NCBI RefSeq assembly: GCF_030182585.1
Contig: NZ_JARXOW010000001.1
Location: forward strand, 868,001 to 932,000
Length of the DNA: 64,000 nt
Reading direction: 5' to 3'
Source: Pedobacter faecalis
Lineage (GTDB): Bacteria > Bacteroidota > Bacteroidia > Sphingobacteriales > Sphingobacteriaceae
Positions within the stretch are counted from its first letter, which is position 1. Every line of letters begins with the position of its first letter. The translations under genes and the position numbers were made by a program. Positions 37,224-46,672 of the stretch are shown here, one piece after another. The notes beneath the pieces were generated by a model, which saw only the letters and a list, made by a program, of their open reading frames with translations, was not told the origin of the DNA and ran no database searches.

Positions 37224-38583
37224 GAAAAGGTATCTGATACTTCTCCAGCCGCCTGTACAGCGCATTCCGCGTGATACCAAGAGAGGCCGCAGCTTTTGTT
37301 ATCCGGTTGTTATGAAAACTCATTGCTTTTCTGACCATCTCGATCTCCATTTCTTCAAGAGTCATAGTTCCTACCACTGGCAATTGATGCGTTGTGCGTT
37401 TACCGGAGCCGGACATGTCAAGCTGCGCCTTAAAGTCGGCGATTTCCAGCTTAGTTGATCTGCTCACCAGCAAAGCTCTTTCAACGATATTCTTCAACTG
37501 CCTGATATTGCCTGGGAAATCCGACTGCTGAAGCCATTTTAGTGCCGCAGGGTCAACACTAAGCGTGGGACGGCCATAAATCTCGCGCAGATTTCTGACA
37601 AAATAGTCGACAAGCAAAGGGATATCACCTCTCCGCTCTCTTAAGGCCGGCAGCTTGATGGTAATCAGGTTGATGCGATACAACAAATCTTCGCGGAAAG
37701 TGCCCGCACCGACCATCTCCGGGAGATTTTTATTTGTTGCACACACCACCCTGACGTCTACCGATTTACTTTTACTGCTGCCCAGTACTTCATAGGTGCG
37801 GTCCTGAAGCACTCTCAGCAATTTAACCTGGCTTGCTGCTTCCAATTCACCGATTTCATCTAAAAATATCGTTCCTTTATGGGCTACTTCAAATCTTCCT
37901 GTACGGTCAAAACGCGCATCGGTAAAAGCTCCTTTTACATGGCCGAACATTTCGCTCTCAAATAAGGTAGATGAGATACCACCCAGATTCACTTTTACAA
38001 AAGGCCGTTCGCGCCTGTTGCTGTTTTCATGCAGTGCCTCTGCTATGAGTTCCTTCCCAGTGCCACTTTCGCCAAGAATCAGGACAGAGGCATCGGTGGT
38101 GGCAACCCTGCCCACAGTTTCCAGAATATCGAGCATTGCAGGATCTTCCGTAACAATCTGCCGGAAGTAGAACTGCTCGTCCAGCGCCTTTCTGCCCACA
38201 TGCCTGGGCTTCGACGCGCCGAGCTCGAGTAAGGTGGCTACCGATTGTAATACAAGCTCGTTGCTCCAGGGCTTATGTATAAAGTCTGCCGCCCCAAGTT
38301 TCATCCCTTGTACGGCCAGATCTATGCTGGCCCAGCCAGTGATGAGTATCACCGGAACATCAGCCGCTATTCCCTTGATGGCTTTTAGTAATGAGATGCC
38401 TTCGTGGCCCGACGTGTCTATCGAAAAATTCATATCCAGGACGATAAGACGTGGCCGCACCTGCTCAACGATAGATAGCGCATCTGCAGGGTTGTCTGCT
38501 GTAAGCACCTGGTGACCACTGCGTTCAAGCAGTAGCTCCAGGGAAGTCCGCACAGCGATATCATCGTCGACAATCAGAATCAT
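37207..38583 (-). CDS. Sigma-54-dependent NtrC-family response regulator
   Basis: The start is the ATG at 38583, where MILIVDDD begins (458 residues). The longer frame has no support. The receiver domain has DDD near 6-8 and phospho-acceptor D in LIVLDMNFS (about 52). The AAA+ domain has Walker A GESGTGKE, the sigma-54 contact loop GAFTDA (a common variant of GAFTGA), Walker B GTIFLDEIGEL and PALRERRGDIPLL. The C-terminal Fis-type helix-turn-helix contains AAASLGITRNALYRRLEKY. It lies 16 bp after the last permease gene and should activate sigma-54 promoters, probably including that of its own operon at 44516-44533. Confidence 0.95.
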   Translation of the reverse strand: MILIVDDDIAVRTSLELLLERSGHQVLTADNPADALSIVEQVRPRLIVLDMNFSIDTSGHEGISLLKAIKGIAADVPVILITGWASIDLAVQGMKLGAADFIHKPWSNELVLQSVATLLELGASKPRHVGRKALDEQFYFRQIVTEDPAMLDILETVGRVATTDASVLILGESGTGKELIAEALHENSNRRERPFVKVNLGGISSTLFESEMFGHVKGAFTDARFDRTGRFEVAHKGTIFLDEIGELEAASQVKLLRVLQDRTYEVLGSSKSKSVDVRVVCATNKNLPEMVGAGTFREDLLYRINLITIKLPALRERRGDIPLLVDYFVRNLREIYGRPTLSVDPAALKWLQQSDFPGNIRQLKNIVERALLVSRSTKLEIADFKAQLDMSGSGKRTTHQLPVVGTMTLEEMEIEMVRKAMSFHNNRITKAAASLGITRNALYRRLEKYQIPFHDTED

Positions 38584-38599
38584 ATCCAAATATAGTTGA

Positions 38600-39781
38600 T
38601 TATTCCTCATGCAGTGCGACCGCAGGTTGTATTGCCGCAGCTTGTCTGCCCGGATAAAGCGCACATATGAAGACAAGGATGTACACGAATGCCATGGCAG
38701 TCAGTAACGCGATTATGTATACCAGCGCAGGAACATTGAAAACGTGGAGAATAGGGAACTGAATAGCGAAGAACACCCCAACCGCTAAGGAAAGGGTCGT
38801 TAATACCAGCGCCTCAGCAACAAGCTGTTTGGATACTGCAGAACGACTGGCACCGATGGCCATACGCAAACCTATCTCGGCACGTCGCTGACTGATACTG
38901 TACCATAGCACGCCGAAGAGGCCTAGTGCGACATTGATGATCAGAAAACCTGCGATCATTAAACATATAATCATCGGCATGACGGTATTACCATTCTTAG
39001 CGTCGCGCATTTCCGTCAGGTGCTGTATTTCAAGATCGGAATTTTTCATAAGCTGCGAGAGCTTCTTACTTAAGCGGCTTTCGAAAGCCGCATCCGCATC
39101 TGCATTTACCTGTATGAGCATATGATCTATCCAGTTGAAGGCTGTTGTGTCCATACGGTTATAAAACCCGGGACCCGCAGGCTGAAAATCTCCGTCTGCT
39201 TTTACGTCTGCCACTACACCGATGATCCGCATCGGATTTTTATCGTCATAGTCGCCGATAACCTTGCCAACTGCGGCTTCTTCCCCAAACAGCTTCTTTC
39301 TCATCGAGGAATTAATTACGATGGCCTTTTTGCCAGAGGCGTCCGATTTGTTAAACCACCTCCCCTCCAGCACTTGCATATTGAGTACTTTTTGATAATC
39401 ATCTTCAACCTGATAGAAGTTGAGCATACTTATTTGCTGACCTTTAAAGGTTATTCCGGTGGTTGAATGACTGGTAGAATAAGGAAAGTTGGCACTGGTA
39501 AATGTTACCTCCTTAACCTGCGGAAACGCCAGGATATTTCGTCTGATATTCTCATAAAATACTTGTAGCGAATCCTTATTCTCTGATTTGAATGGATTTG
39601 AATACCGGACGTTCCATACGCGTTCATACTCAAAGCCAGGTGGTTTTGAATAGTTTATTAAATAGTAAACCAACATTGAACATAAGGCAAAGATCACCAG
39701 GAAGGAGACGAAGATCTCCGACAGGAAAAGAAAATTTTGCCGGCGTTTATTCCAAATTAATTTAAACAAATGCTTAAACAT
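38600..39781 (-). CDS. MacB/FtsX-type ABC transporter permease 2
   Basis: This 393-residue protein has one N-terminal membrane helix, a large periplasmic MacB-PCD-like domain (about 45-265) and three C-terminal helices with the FtsX motif around YSISQRRAEIGLRMAIGASR. The membrane topology is that of mechanotransmission ABC exporters. It is the fifth gene of the HlyD-TolC-ABC operon, 27 bp after a paralogous permease. The two permeases probably form a heterodimer with the ATPase at 41086-41751. Confidence 0.92.
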   Translation of the reverse strand: MFKHLFKLIWNKRRQNFLFLSEIFVSFLVIFALCSMLVYYLINYSKPPGFEYERVWNVRYSNPFKSENKDSLQVFYENIRRNILAFPQVKEVTFTSANFPYSTSHSTTGITFKGQQISMLNFYQVEDDYQKVLNMQVLEGRWFNKSDASGKKAIVINSSMRKKLFGEEAAVGKVIGDYDDKNPMRIIGVVADVKADGDFQPAGPGFYNRMDTTAFNWIDHMLIQVNADADAAFESRLSKKLSQLMKNSDLEIQHLTEMRDAKNGNTVMPMIICLMIAGFLIINVALGLFGVLWYSISQRRAEIGLRMAIGASRSAVSKQLVAEALVLTTLSLAVGVFFAIQFPILHVFNVPALVYIIALLTAMAFVYILVFICALYPGRQAAAIQPAVALHEE

Positions 39782-39808
39782 ATGTGTGCTTTTTAAGTGT
39801 AAATACCA

Positions 39809-41083
39809 TTATTGTGACTTCAGTGCATGGACCACGTTGAATCTTGACATCCGCCAGGCGGGATAGACACCTGAAAGCAGCCCAAACAGCAGGCACAACA
39901 GCAAACCGGCCCCCAGAACCGTCCAATTGAGCGCCAGGTCCAGATCGGGAAGTAGACTCGACTGGTTAAAGAAGTATATCGAGATAGCCGATAGCACCAG
40001 GCCTATCAAGCCTCCTATCAAGGTTAGGATCACATTTTCCACAAGAAACTGATAAACGAGCATTTTGGACGATGCGCCAAAAGCCTTACGGACGCCGATC
40101 TCTGATGACCGCTCCATAATTCGCGTAATGTTGACATTGACGAGATTGATGGCGGGCAACAACAGAAACAGTAACACCACCAGGATCCCGGCACCTATGG
40201 TTGCTGCCAGGCCGGTGCTCTCGTCGTTGCCAAAAATGTTTCTCGAAAATTCCTCGAAAGGCGTATCCGCATGGATATAGAGCTTGTCATATTCTGTATC
40301 CGGCTTAAACGATCTGGCAAGCATCTGCTTAAATTCCTGACGCATCTTTGGCACCTCAGATTCTGAACGCGCCACCATTACAGCTCCGAATCCACCGAGG
40401 TAGCGGTCGACCAAAGATATCTTGTTTATACCGGGCTGTCCCACACGCCGGTAATCGATCTTGGAAACCGTGTATGGCAGGTATACATCGCTGTAATAGT
40501 TGCGGTTGCTTCTGGGCAAGTCGGCCACCACTCCTATAACACGGTAATTCACATTATCCAGCTCAATGTATTTTCCTGCTACTGCTGCATCGTCGCCAAA
40601 ATATCGCTTTCGCGTGCGTGCAGTGATTACAGCCACGCGGTCGGCCCGTTCCACTGCCGGTTCTGTATAGGAGCGCCCTTCCAGGAACTTAAATTCGGCT
40701 ACTTCCCAGAAAGCGCCGTCAGTGAACTTATATTCTATGGAAAGCTTCCGGTTATTTACATAGGCATTGGTGGAACTGGAGAAGGTAAATATCGAAACCT
40801 TTTCCGGCGTCTTCAACTTGGTGACATAGTGATAAAGAAAATCAAAAGATACTGAACTACCATTATACCAGCCTTCTTTGGTATTCGTAAGCGACCCCTT
40901 GGTTATAAATAAAGACCTGCCTCTTTTTACATCCGGATACGCAGGGCTAAAAATCTTGTCCATGAATGCGGTCGTAACCATGAGCACGGTTAGTGTGAGA
41001 CTGATGCCGAACAGGCTGATGAAAGTAAAAAACTTCCGCCGTTTCAGCACCGCAATCGCTATTTTGTAATAATTTCTAAGCAT
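39809..41083 (-). CDS. MacB/FtsX-type ABC transporter permease 1
   Basis: This 424-residue protein has an N-terminal helix (FTFISLFGISLTLTVLMVTT), a periplasmic domain (about 45-285) and the C-terminal FtsX domain with VNITRIMERSSEIGVRKAFG and three helices, ending VYPAWRMSRFNVVHALKSQ. It starts 2 bp after the ATPase gene. Together with the second permease it would make the transmembrane part of a tripartite exporter. The substrate cannot be told. Confidence 0.93.
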   Translation of the reverse strand: MLRNYYKIAIAVLKRRKFFTFISLFGISLTLTVLMVTTAFMDKIFSPAYPDVKRGRSLFITKGSLTNTKEGWYNGSSVSFDFLYHYVTKLKTPEKVSIFTFSSSTNAYVNNRKLSIEYKFTDGAFWEVAEFKFLEGRSYTEPAVERADRVAVITARTRKRYFGDDAAVAGKYIELDNVNYRVIGVVADLPRSNRNYYSDVYLPYTVSKIDYRRVGQPGINKISLVDRYLGGFGAVMVARSESEVPKMRQEFKQMLARSFKPDTEYDKLYIHADTPFEEFSRNIFGNDESTGLAATIGAGILVVLLFLLLPAINLVNVNITRIMERSSEIGVRKAFGASSKMLVYQFLVENVILTLIGGLIGLVLSAISIYFFNQSSLLPDLDLALNWTVLGAGLLLCLLFGLLSGVYPAWRMSRFNVVHALKSQ

Positions 41084-41085
41084 AG

Positions 41086-41751
41086 TTATAATACTTGGGA
41101 TCCATCAAATAACCTAACCAAGCGGTGTGTTTTCAGCGCCATTTGTTCATCATGCGTAACCATCACAATGGTAGTGCCTTCCTTCTGATTTAACCCGATG
41201 AGTATATTCATGATTTCATTGCCCATGGCACTATCCAGGTTACCAGTGGGCTCATCTGCCAAAATGATCCGCGGGTTGCCCACGATAGCCCGCGCAATGG
41301 CAACCCGTTGCCGCTGACCGCCGCTTAACTGGGTAGGAAAATGCTTAAGCCGGTTGCTCAGCCCTACCTTTTCCAGAGCCTCAGCAGCCAGCCTGCGGCG
41401 CTCCGAGGCCGAAACGTTTCTGTAAAGAAGGGGCAGCTCTACATTGTCTAACACTTGCAGATCATTGATCAGGTGATAGCTTTGAAATATGAATCCCAGC
41501 TTCTGATTCCTGAAACGTGCCAGCTGCCGGTCTCCATAGCTGGTAACCTCCTGCCCGTCTATCCGCACCGAGCCTTTCGATGGCTCGTCCAGCAGTCCGA
41601 TTACATTCAGCAGTGTACTTTTGCCACAGCCGGAGGGTCCCATTATGGAAAGAAATTCACCCGGTGCTACATCCAAACTAATGTTATTAATGGCGAGTGT
41701 CTCAACCGTGTCGGTGCGGTACACCTTTTCAATGTTTTGTAGTTGTATCAT
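41086..41751 (-). CDS. ABC transporter ATP-binding protein (MacB/LolD type)
   Basis: This 221-residue ATPase has Walker A GPSGCGKST (near 38-46), Q-loop FIFQSYHLI, signature LSGGQRQRVAIARAI, Walker B IILADEPTGNLDS and H-switch VTHDEQ. It belongs to the MacB/LolD/FtsE family, which drives FtsX-type permeases. It sits between the TolC gene (11 bp) and permease 1 (2 bp) in the efflux operon. Confidence 0.96.
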   Translation of the reverse strand: MIQLQNIEKVYRTDTVETLAINNISLDVAPGEFLSIMGPSGCGKSTLLNVIGLLDEPSKGSVRIDGQEVTSYGDRQLARFRNQKLGFIFQSYHLINDLQVLDNVELPLLYRNVSASERRRLAAEALEKVGLSNRLKHFPTQLSGGQRQRVAIARAIVGNPRIILADEPTGNLDSAMGNEIMNILIGLNQKEGTTIVMVTHDEQMALKTHRLVRLFDGSQVL

Positions 41752-41762
41752 AATAATAGTTC

Positions 41763-43241
41763 TTAATCATATCTTATCTTTTCATTTTTTTCAAAGTCGT
41801 AAAGCGACAGGTACCGCAACTGGTAATATGCGCCCCAAAAATTTCTAAGCGCCGCGATATAATCGCGTTTAGCGCGGTCATTCTCCTGAAAGGCAATACT
41901 GAGATCCGTGATGCTGAGATTCCCGAGCACATATCGCTCACTGGCTATCTGGTATTTTTCCAGCGCAATTTCCGCAGCATGTGCGGTGAGCGTCATTTGC
42001 TCCTTCATCATATCAAAAAGCGTAACCTGTGTAATAATTTCCTGCTTAAAATTCAGCCGCGCCTGCTCAACCTCATAAACCACCAGTTGCTCATTTGCCA
42101 GGGCGGTTTTGGCTCTCGAACGGGACCGCCCCCAGTCGAGCACCGGTATGGAAAGCTGCAGTACCACCGATTGCTGACTTTTTGGTGAGCGGTATACATC
42201 GAACACCCGGTTGCCGGCATTGGAATATCCCAGGTTGGCGTTCAATGTGGCATTCAGACCATTCTCACCCTTTGCTTTTGCAACATCCCTTTTTGCTTCA
42301 GCCAAACGTCTGGCAAAGGCAATGGCATCCGAGCGGTTCTCATAGGCTTCGGCAAGTACCTTTTCTGTGGGAATGCTGATATCTCCTACCAGTCCGGGCA
42401 TGATCGCCGATAGGCGGTCACCCTCTTCGATCCCTACATAGGTTCTCAGATTCAGCGTGGCAATCTCCACATCACGGTTGGCAGTGCCCACGGCCTTCTG
42501 AGCGTTCAGCCGCTCAAGCTGAAGCTGTAAAATCTCATTTCTTGCAATCTTTCCCAATTCGAACTTGGTATTGGCTATGCTCAGGATCTTTTCTGTATTG
42601 GCAAAATTGCTCTCAGCCAGGCGCAGGTTTTCCTGTGCAAGCAGCAAATCGAAAAAATACTCGGCTACCTGCATGGAAATCTCCTCCTGTGATTCAATAT
42701 AAGCCTGCTGACTTTCACGATATTTGAGCGGTTCTATTTTCTTATCCCATTTAAGGCGGTTGAACTGCAGCAAAGGCTGGGTATACCCTATACCATACGG
42801 CGTACCATTATACAATACGGTCTTCCGATCAAAATCACTGAAACGCTGCAACTCTGTCGTACCAAATATAGTCCCCCCTGTAGCCGCGATACTCTGCGTA
42901 AAATCAAGCGTAAGCGAAGAATTGTCGTTGCGGATCGGCTGGAAAAGGATCGTTCCATTCGGCTGAAGTACCTGTGCATAGGTTTTGTTATAGCCAGGCA
43001 AAATCCCGCTCAGCGCCAGTTGCGGCTGATAGTTTGACCGAAAGGTCCGCCATTCCCAATATTTGGTTTCTTTTTGTGTAATTGCTTGTTTAGCAGCAAT
43101 GGAATTGGCTTTTGCCCGGGCAACTGCCTCACTCAGGCTTAGCCGGAGCGTATCATCCTGCCTGTTGACCGTAGATGAGGCTGCCGCCACAAGAGCTAGG
43201 CCGGGCAATGAGAGAAATAAAATGATGAACAGGGCTCGCAT
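41763..43241 (-). CDS. TolC-family outer-membrane efflux channel
   Basis: This 492-residue protein has a signal peptide (FIILFLSLPGLALVAA) and two OEP-type repeats of long amphipathic helices. Examples are LAVARAKANS-type near 38, EYFFDLLLAQENLRLAESNF near 195, and a second set ending FQENDRAKRDYIAALRNFW. Its position between HlyD (4 bp) and the ABC ATPase (11 bp) makes it the outer-membrane duct of this tripartite exporter. Confidence 0.93.
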   Translation of the reverse strand: MRALFIILFLSLPGLALVAAASSTVNRQDDTLRLSLSEAVARAKANSIAAKQAITQKETKYWEWRTFRSNYQPQLALSGILPGYNKTYAQVLQPNGTILFQPIRNDNSSLTLDFTQSIAATGGTIFGTTELQRFSDFDRKTVLYNGTPYGIGYTQPLLQFNRLKWDKKIEPLKYRESQQAYIESQEEISMQVAEYFFDLLLAQENLRLAESNFANTEKILSIANTKFELGKIARNEILQLQLERLNAQKAVGTANRDVEIATLNLRTYVGIEEGDRLSAIMPGLVGDISIPTEKVLAEAYENRSDAIAFARRLAEAKRDVAKAKGENGLNATLNANLGYSNAGNRVFDVYRSPKSQQSVVLQLSIPVLDWGRSRSRAKTALANEQLVVYEVEQARLNFKQEIITQVTLFDMMKEQMTLTAHAAEIALEKYQIASERYVLGNLSITDLSIAFQENDRAKRDYIAALRNFWGAYYQLRYLSLYDFEKNEKIRYD

Positions 43242-43245
43242 ATCT

Positions 43246-44493
43246 CTAGTGTTCTATAGTTATTTCCCCGGTATATTCAAACTTTTCCATATCGGAATTA
43301 ATGACTTCTTCACCCGGATTGATACCGCTAACAATCTCAATAAAATCGAAATTGCTCATACCGGTCTTTATCTCGCGCCGTAACGCCTTTCCGTTTGACA
43401 GCACAAAGGCATACTGACTGTCGGCACCTTTGAATGCAGCGCCGTTTGCAACACGCACTACCCCATTTCGCTTTTCGGTTACCAAAAACACATCCACCTT
43501 CATATTCGGCCTCAGCAGCTTGCTATTCTTTTTGTCCAGTTGTACGTCGAACGAAACTATAGCGTTCTTCACCGAGGGCGATATATTGCTCACAATCCCA
43601 CGAAGCTGTTGCTGATTAATCCGGATAATGGCGGGCATATTCAATCTGATGGAACCGAGCTGTGCATCAGATATGCTGCCGGCGACTTTATAGCTGCTCA
43701 GGTTGGCAATACGGGCAAGGGGATCTCCCTCGCTTACGCTCGCTCCGATATTCTTATTCACCCAGGTAATTACGCCGTCCCGCGTGGCGGTCACATTAGC
43801 CAGATCGAGCTTCCTTTTCAAAGCCATTTGATCACTCCGGTGAATCGCCAGCGCAATCTCAGCCTCCCTGATTTCGATCTTCATCGTCTGCTGCTTGCTT
43901 TTAATTTCATTTTCAAGTTGCTGCTTTTCAAGTATGGCAACTTTTAGGTCCAGTTCTGCCGCTTCAATATCCTCTCTTGTTCCACCCCCGGCCTTGTACA
44001 ACCGCTGGGCACTCGAGACTGCATCCTTAAAATTGCTGATGCGAAGTTCCTTGATCTTATTGTTCGAGTTAATATCATAAAAGCTCTTGTCCAGGTCCAG
44101 CTTTAGCTTGCGTATCTCATTTTCTTTTGACTCGATCTGGAAACTTAGCTTTTCATATTCAGTTTGAGCAGCGGATTTGTCAAGCGTGAGAATGGACTGT
44201 CCCGACCGTATCTTCATACCCGCATCCATCTGCACTTCGCGGACGGCAGCATTTATAGGGCTCACCAATACCTCTTCAAACTCGGGCAACACCTCGCCCA
44301 TGGCATCAAGCGTATTTTCTATGTCTCCGGTTTCTGCAATAGCCGTAGTGAAAGAGGAGCGCTTAATTGAAGGCTTGATATAGCCTCGCAACAGGACCAG
44401 GCTAGCTGTCAATGCCAGAACGATTGTTACGATCGCAGCGATCTTTCTTCGCCTTTTCTTTAATAGAACTGAGTGTTCGATTGGTTTATCCAT
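43246..44493 (-). CDS. HlyD/MacA-type periplasmic adaptor (membrane fusion protein)
   Basis: This 415-residue protein has an N-terminal membrane anchor (IAAIVTIVLALTASLVLL, about 17-35), a biotinyl-lipoyl-like half (EEVLVSPINAAVREVQMDAG), a coiled-coil hairpin at about 105-225 (ESKENEIRKLKLDLDKSF, KQQLENEIKSKQQTMKI), the second lipoyl half (DGVITWVNKNIGASVSEGDP) and a C-terminal beta-barrel/MP domain. It is the first gene of the seven-gene operon; a sigma-54 type promoter lies about 20 bp upstream. It links the MacB-type permeases to TolC. Confidence 0.94.
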   Translation of the reverse strand: MDKPIEHSVLLKKRRRKIAAIVTIVLALTASLVLLRGYIKPSIKRSSFTTAIAETGDIENTLDAMGEVLPEFEEVLVSPINAAVREVQMDAGMKIRSGQSILTLDKSAAQTEYEKLSFQIESKENEIRKLKLDLDKSFYDINSNNKIKELRISNFKDAVSSAQRLYKAGGGTREDIEAAELDLKVAILEKQQLENEIKSKQQTMKIEIREAEIALAIHRSDQMALKRKLDLANVTATRDGVITWVNKNIGASVSEGDPLARIANLSSYKVAGSISDAQLGSIRLNMPAIIRINQQQLRGIVSNISPSVKNAIVSFDVQLDKKNSKLLRPNMKVDVFLVTEKRNGVVRVANGAAFKGADSQYAFVLSNGKALRREIKTGMSNFDFIEIVSGINPGEEVINSDMEKFEYTGEITIEH

Positions 44494-44515
44494 TATTGTC
44501 TGGTTTCCCCATAAG

Positions 44516-44533
44516 AGGCAATCCAGATACCAA
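44516..44533 (-). promoter_or_regulatory. Sigma-54 (-24/-12) promoter of the efflux operon
   Basis: On the minus strand the sequence TTGGTATCTGGATTGC has the invariant GG-N10-GC spacing (GG at 44531-44530, GC at 44519-44518) and matches TGG...TTGC of the sigma-54 consensus. The expected start point, about 12 nt beyond the GC, leaves a 5' leader of roughly 13 nt before the HlyD ATG at 44493. The operon encodes a sigma-54 activator, which supports the call. Confidence 0.68.
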
Positions 44534-44584
44534 TCATAACTATCTACTAAACAATGTCTTACATATAACTAATCAGATAAGAAG

Positions 44585-44600
44585 TGTTCGATATCGAACA
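44585..44600. promoter_or_regulatory. 16-bp perfect palindrome, candidate NtrC-type enhancer site
   Basis: TGTTCGATATCGAACA is its own reverse complement. Its centre lies about 85 bp upstream of the predicted sigma-54 start point, the usual place for an enhancer-binding site. It is a candidate binding site for the regulator encoded at 37207-38583. Confidence 0.6.
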
Positions 44601-44620
44601 GAATATACGATACCGGGCAT

Positions 44621-45298
44621 TTACCAGCCCATCAAATTCATCACTGCCTTAAACTCTGATCGCAGCCCTGCCCGCAAGATGATCGGATGTCCCGTTAGCG
44701 GGTGCCTAAAGGAAAGCTCTGACGCGTGAAGGAGCATTGTGGTCATACCCCATTTTTCTTTGAAAAGCTTGTTTTGTTTGTTGCAGCCATGCGGCCGGTC
44801 GCCGATGATCGGATGAAAGATATGCGCAAAATGGCGCCGCAACTGGTGCATACGGCCTGTTGTGGGTGTGGCCTCCACCAATGAATATCTTGAGGTTGAA
44901 TGTTTTCCAGAAGGTACCGGCAATTCCGCACGCTTCAATGTCGTAAAAACCGTTGTCGCATCCTGCAGCGTACCGTTCTCCTTTGCAAGCGGATAGTCTA
45001 TGATTTGATGATCCGGCGCGTGTCCGCGCAGGACTGCCAGATATTTCTTTGTCACCAAGCCATTCATAAATTGTTGCTGCATAGCGATCTCAGTTTCTTT
45101 ATCAAAAGCAAACAACAAAGCACCTCCAGTCTTCCGGTCAAGCCGATGGGCGGGGTAGACATGTCTCCCCACCTGGTCACGCAACATTTGCAGTGCGAAT
45201 TCTTTTGCATCGCTTGCAATCGGCGAGCGGTGAACCAACAAGCCGTGCGGCTTATTGATCGCGATCAGGTGATCATCCTGATAAATGATATCCAACAT
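44621..45298 (-). CDS. truC: RluA-family pseudouridine synthase, TruC-like
   Basis: This 225-residue enzyme has the RluA-family catalytic loop HRLDRKTGG (aspartate near residue 53), IAINKPHGLLVHRS at the start and a TTGRMHQLRRHFAHI motif near 165. Its small size without an S4 domain, and the HPIIGDRPHG segment, fit TruC, which isomerises U65 in tRNA. RluA-like rRNA specificity cannot be excluded. A small lipoprotein gene precedes it by 2 bp and another small gene precedes that, probably one operon. Confidence 0.85.
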   Translation of the reverse strand: MLDIIYQDDHLIAINKPHGLLVHRSPIASDAKEFALQMLRDQVGRHVYPAHRLDRKTGGALLFAFDKETEIAMQQQFMNGLVTKKYLAVLRGHAPDHQIIDYPLAKENGTLQDATTVFTTLKRAELPVPSGKHSTSRYSLVEATPTTGRMHQLRRHFAHIFHPIIGDRPHGCNKQNKLFKEKWGMTTMLLHASELSFRHPLTGHPIILRAGLRSEFKAVMNLMGW

Positions 45299-45300
45299 GT

Positions 45301-45603
45301 TTATCGCTCAGTCATCTTGCTAACGTCAATCAGTTGTGGACCGTTTTCAACCGGATAGCCATCAACCACTTTGCCTTCCAGTTTAACCGGCTTTCCAACA
45401 TACTTGTTTATGTCGACCTTGTCACTTTTAAGCGCATAAGACTTGTCACCTGTTTTTAATAAATGGGTTCCATACTGAAAGGTCGTCATGCCCAGCTCTT
45501 CAACAGTTCCGGCCAATGAAACGTGAGCCGACTGACCCGCCCGCTTAACGCTACACCCGGATAGGGCTGCAACTACCGTAAGAACTACAAAAAAATATCT
45601 CAT
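45301..45603 (-). CDS. Small lipoprotein, OB-fold-like
   Basis: This 100-residue protein has a lipoprotein signal ending LSGC (cysteine near 17). The rest looks like one small beta-barrel with repeated GTVEELG...GDKSYAL...YVGKPVKLEGKVVDG, a pattern seen in OB-fold periplasmic proteins. The function is unknown. It lies 2 bp upstream of the TruC-like gene. Confidence 0.7.
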   Translation of the reverse strand: MRYFFVVLTVVAALSGCSVKRAGQSAHVSLAGTVEELGMTTFQYGTHLLKTGDKSYALKSDKVDINKYVGKPVKLEGKVVDGYPVENGPQLIDVSKMTER

Positions 45604-45608
45604 ATATA

Positions 45609-45854
45609 TCAGCTTGCCATTTCAACAGGCGGCTTACAAACGACCATAATAATTAATGACCGTTGTTTTTCGTCCCTGAAGTTCAATACCAGATTTTTAT
45701 TCCTATTGTTTTTAATCATCATTCCAAGTCGGGGAAACATGACCGATAGCGATTGAATACGTTGGGTATCGTCACTGTCGACAATTAGAAAAGGCGACGA
45801 AGCGTCTTGATTTGCAACTTGTTGCTGGTTTGTTAATGCCTGAAAACGTTCCAT
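45609..45854 (-). CDS. Small conserved-looking protein, unknown
   Basis: This 81-residue soluble protein was not recognised. It contains FLIVDSDDTQRIQSLSVMF, NKNLVLNFRDEKQRSLIIM and ends VCKPPVEMAS. The ATG at 45854 and tight spacing (5 bp) to the lipoprotein gene support it as a real gene. Confidence 0.5.
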   Translation of the reverse strand: MERFQALTNQQQVANQDASSPFLIVDSDDTQRIQSLSVMFPRLGMMIKNNRNKNLVLNFRDEKQRSLIIMVVCKPPVEMAS

Positions 45855-45934
45855 AGTGTGTATGCTTTGTTCGAGTAATCGTTTCTGATTAGACGTTCCT
45901 AATTCGCTTTTTGCTACACACGACGAAAAAAAAT

Positions 45935-46666
45935 TTAAATGGCCTTACGCAGCCTGATTATACCAAGGTGATGCAAGCTTTTCATAACCGGGTACACCGG
46001 GTCTATTTCAAACCAGCGTTTACCAAAATTTGCACTATTTGGATATCTGTGATGGTTATTCTGAAAAAGCTCCCCCAACATTAAGAAATCAAAAGGCGAG
46101 GTATTCTTAGACTTATCATTATTATCAAAGTTTGCATAACCATATTTATGTCCGCACCAGTTTACTATAGCTCCATGAATTGGTCCCATTAGATAATGTA
46201 CAGGAAGCAACAGGAACATCCACCATTCTGTAGCAAAAACGATATAAAATACTGTATAAAGCACACCAAAAAATAACCGTGAAGCAATGGAAGAGCCGAT
46301 ACGGTCGATAACCGGCCACTCGGGGTAATGTCCGCCAAACCGTGCTTCAGGCGCCTTTAAACGTTGCTCATGATCTTTAAAAGTACGCAGTGTCATCATC
46401 ATTAACTGGAAAACGTCGCGTACAAAATGCGGCGAATGAGGATCCTGTTCAGTATCGCTGTAGGCATGATGCTCCCTGTGCATCAACGCATAGGCGCGGG
46501 GGTTAAGAAATGACGATCCCTGAAAAACAAGAGTCATGATATAAAATACCCGTTCCCATGCCCTGCTGGTTGTAAACATGCGATGGGATGCATAACGGTG
46601 CAGAAAGAACGTTTGAAAAAACAAAGATGTGAACCAGTGGGCCACAAAGAAAAAAATAATGACCAT
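45935..46666 (-). CDS. Fatty acid (acyl-CoA type) desaturase
   Basis: This 243-residue membrane di-iron desaturase has three histidine boxes: HRYASHR (about 23-29), HREHHAYSD (about 62-70) and NNHHRYPN (about 203-210). Hydrophobic segments between them are typical. It is at the short end of the stearoyl-CoA desaturase family. It would introduce double bonds into acyl chains and so adjust membrane fluidity. It lies 6 bp downstream of a small basic protein gene and near a cold-shock gene, which suits a cold-response setting. Confidence 0.9.
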   Translation of the reverse strand: MVIIFFFVAHWFTSLFFQTFFLHRYASHRMFTTSRAWERVFYIMTLVFQGSSFLNPRAYALMHREHHAYSDTEQDPHSPHFVRDVFQLMMMTLRTFKDHEQRLKAPEARFGGHYPEWPVIDRIGSSIASRLFFGVLYTVFYIVFATEWWMFLLLPVHYLMGPIHGAIVNWCGHKYGYANFDNNDKSKNTSPFDFLMLGELFQNNHHRYPNSANFGKRWFEIDPVYPVMKSLHHLGIIRLRKAI

Positions 46667-46672
46667 ACTATT

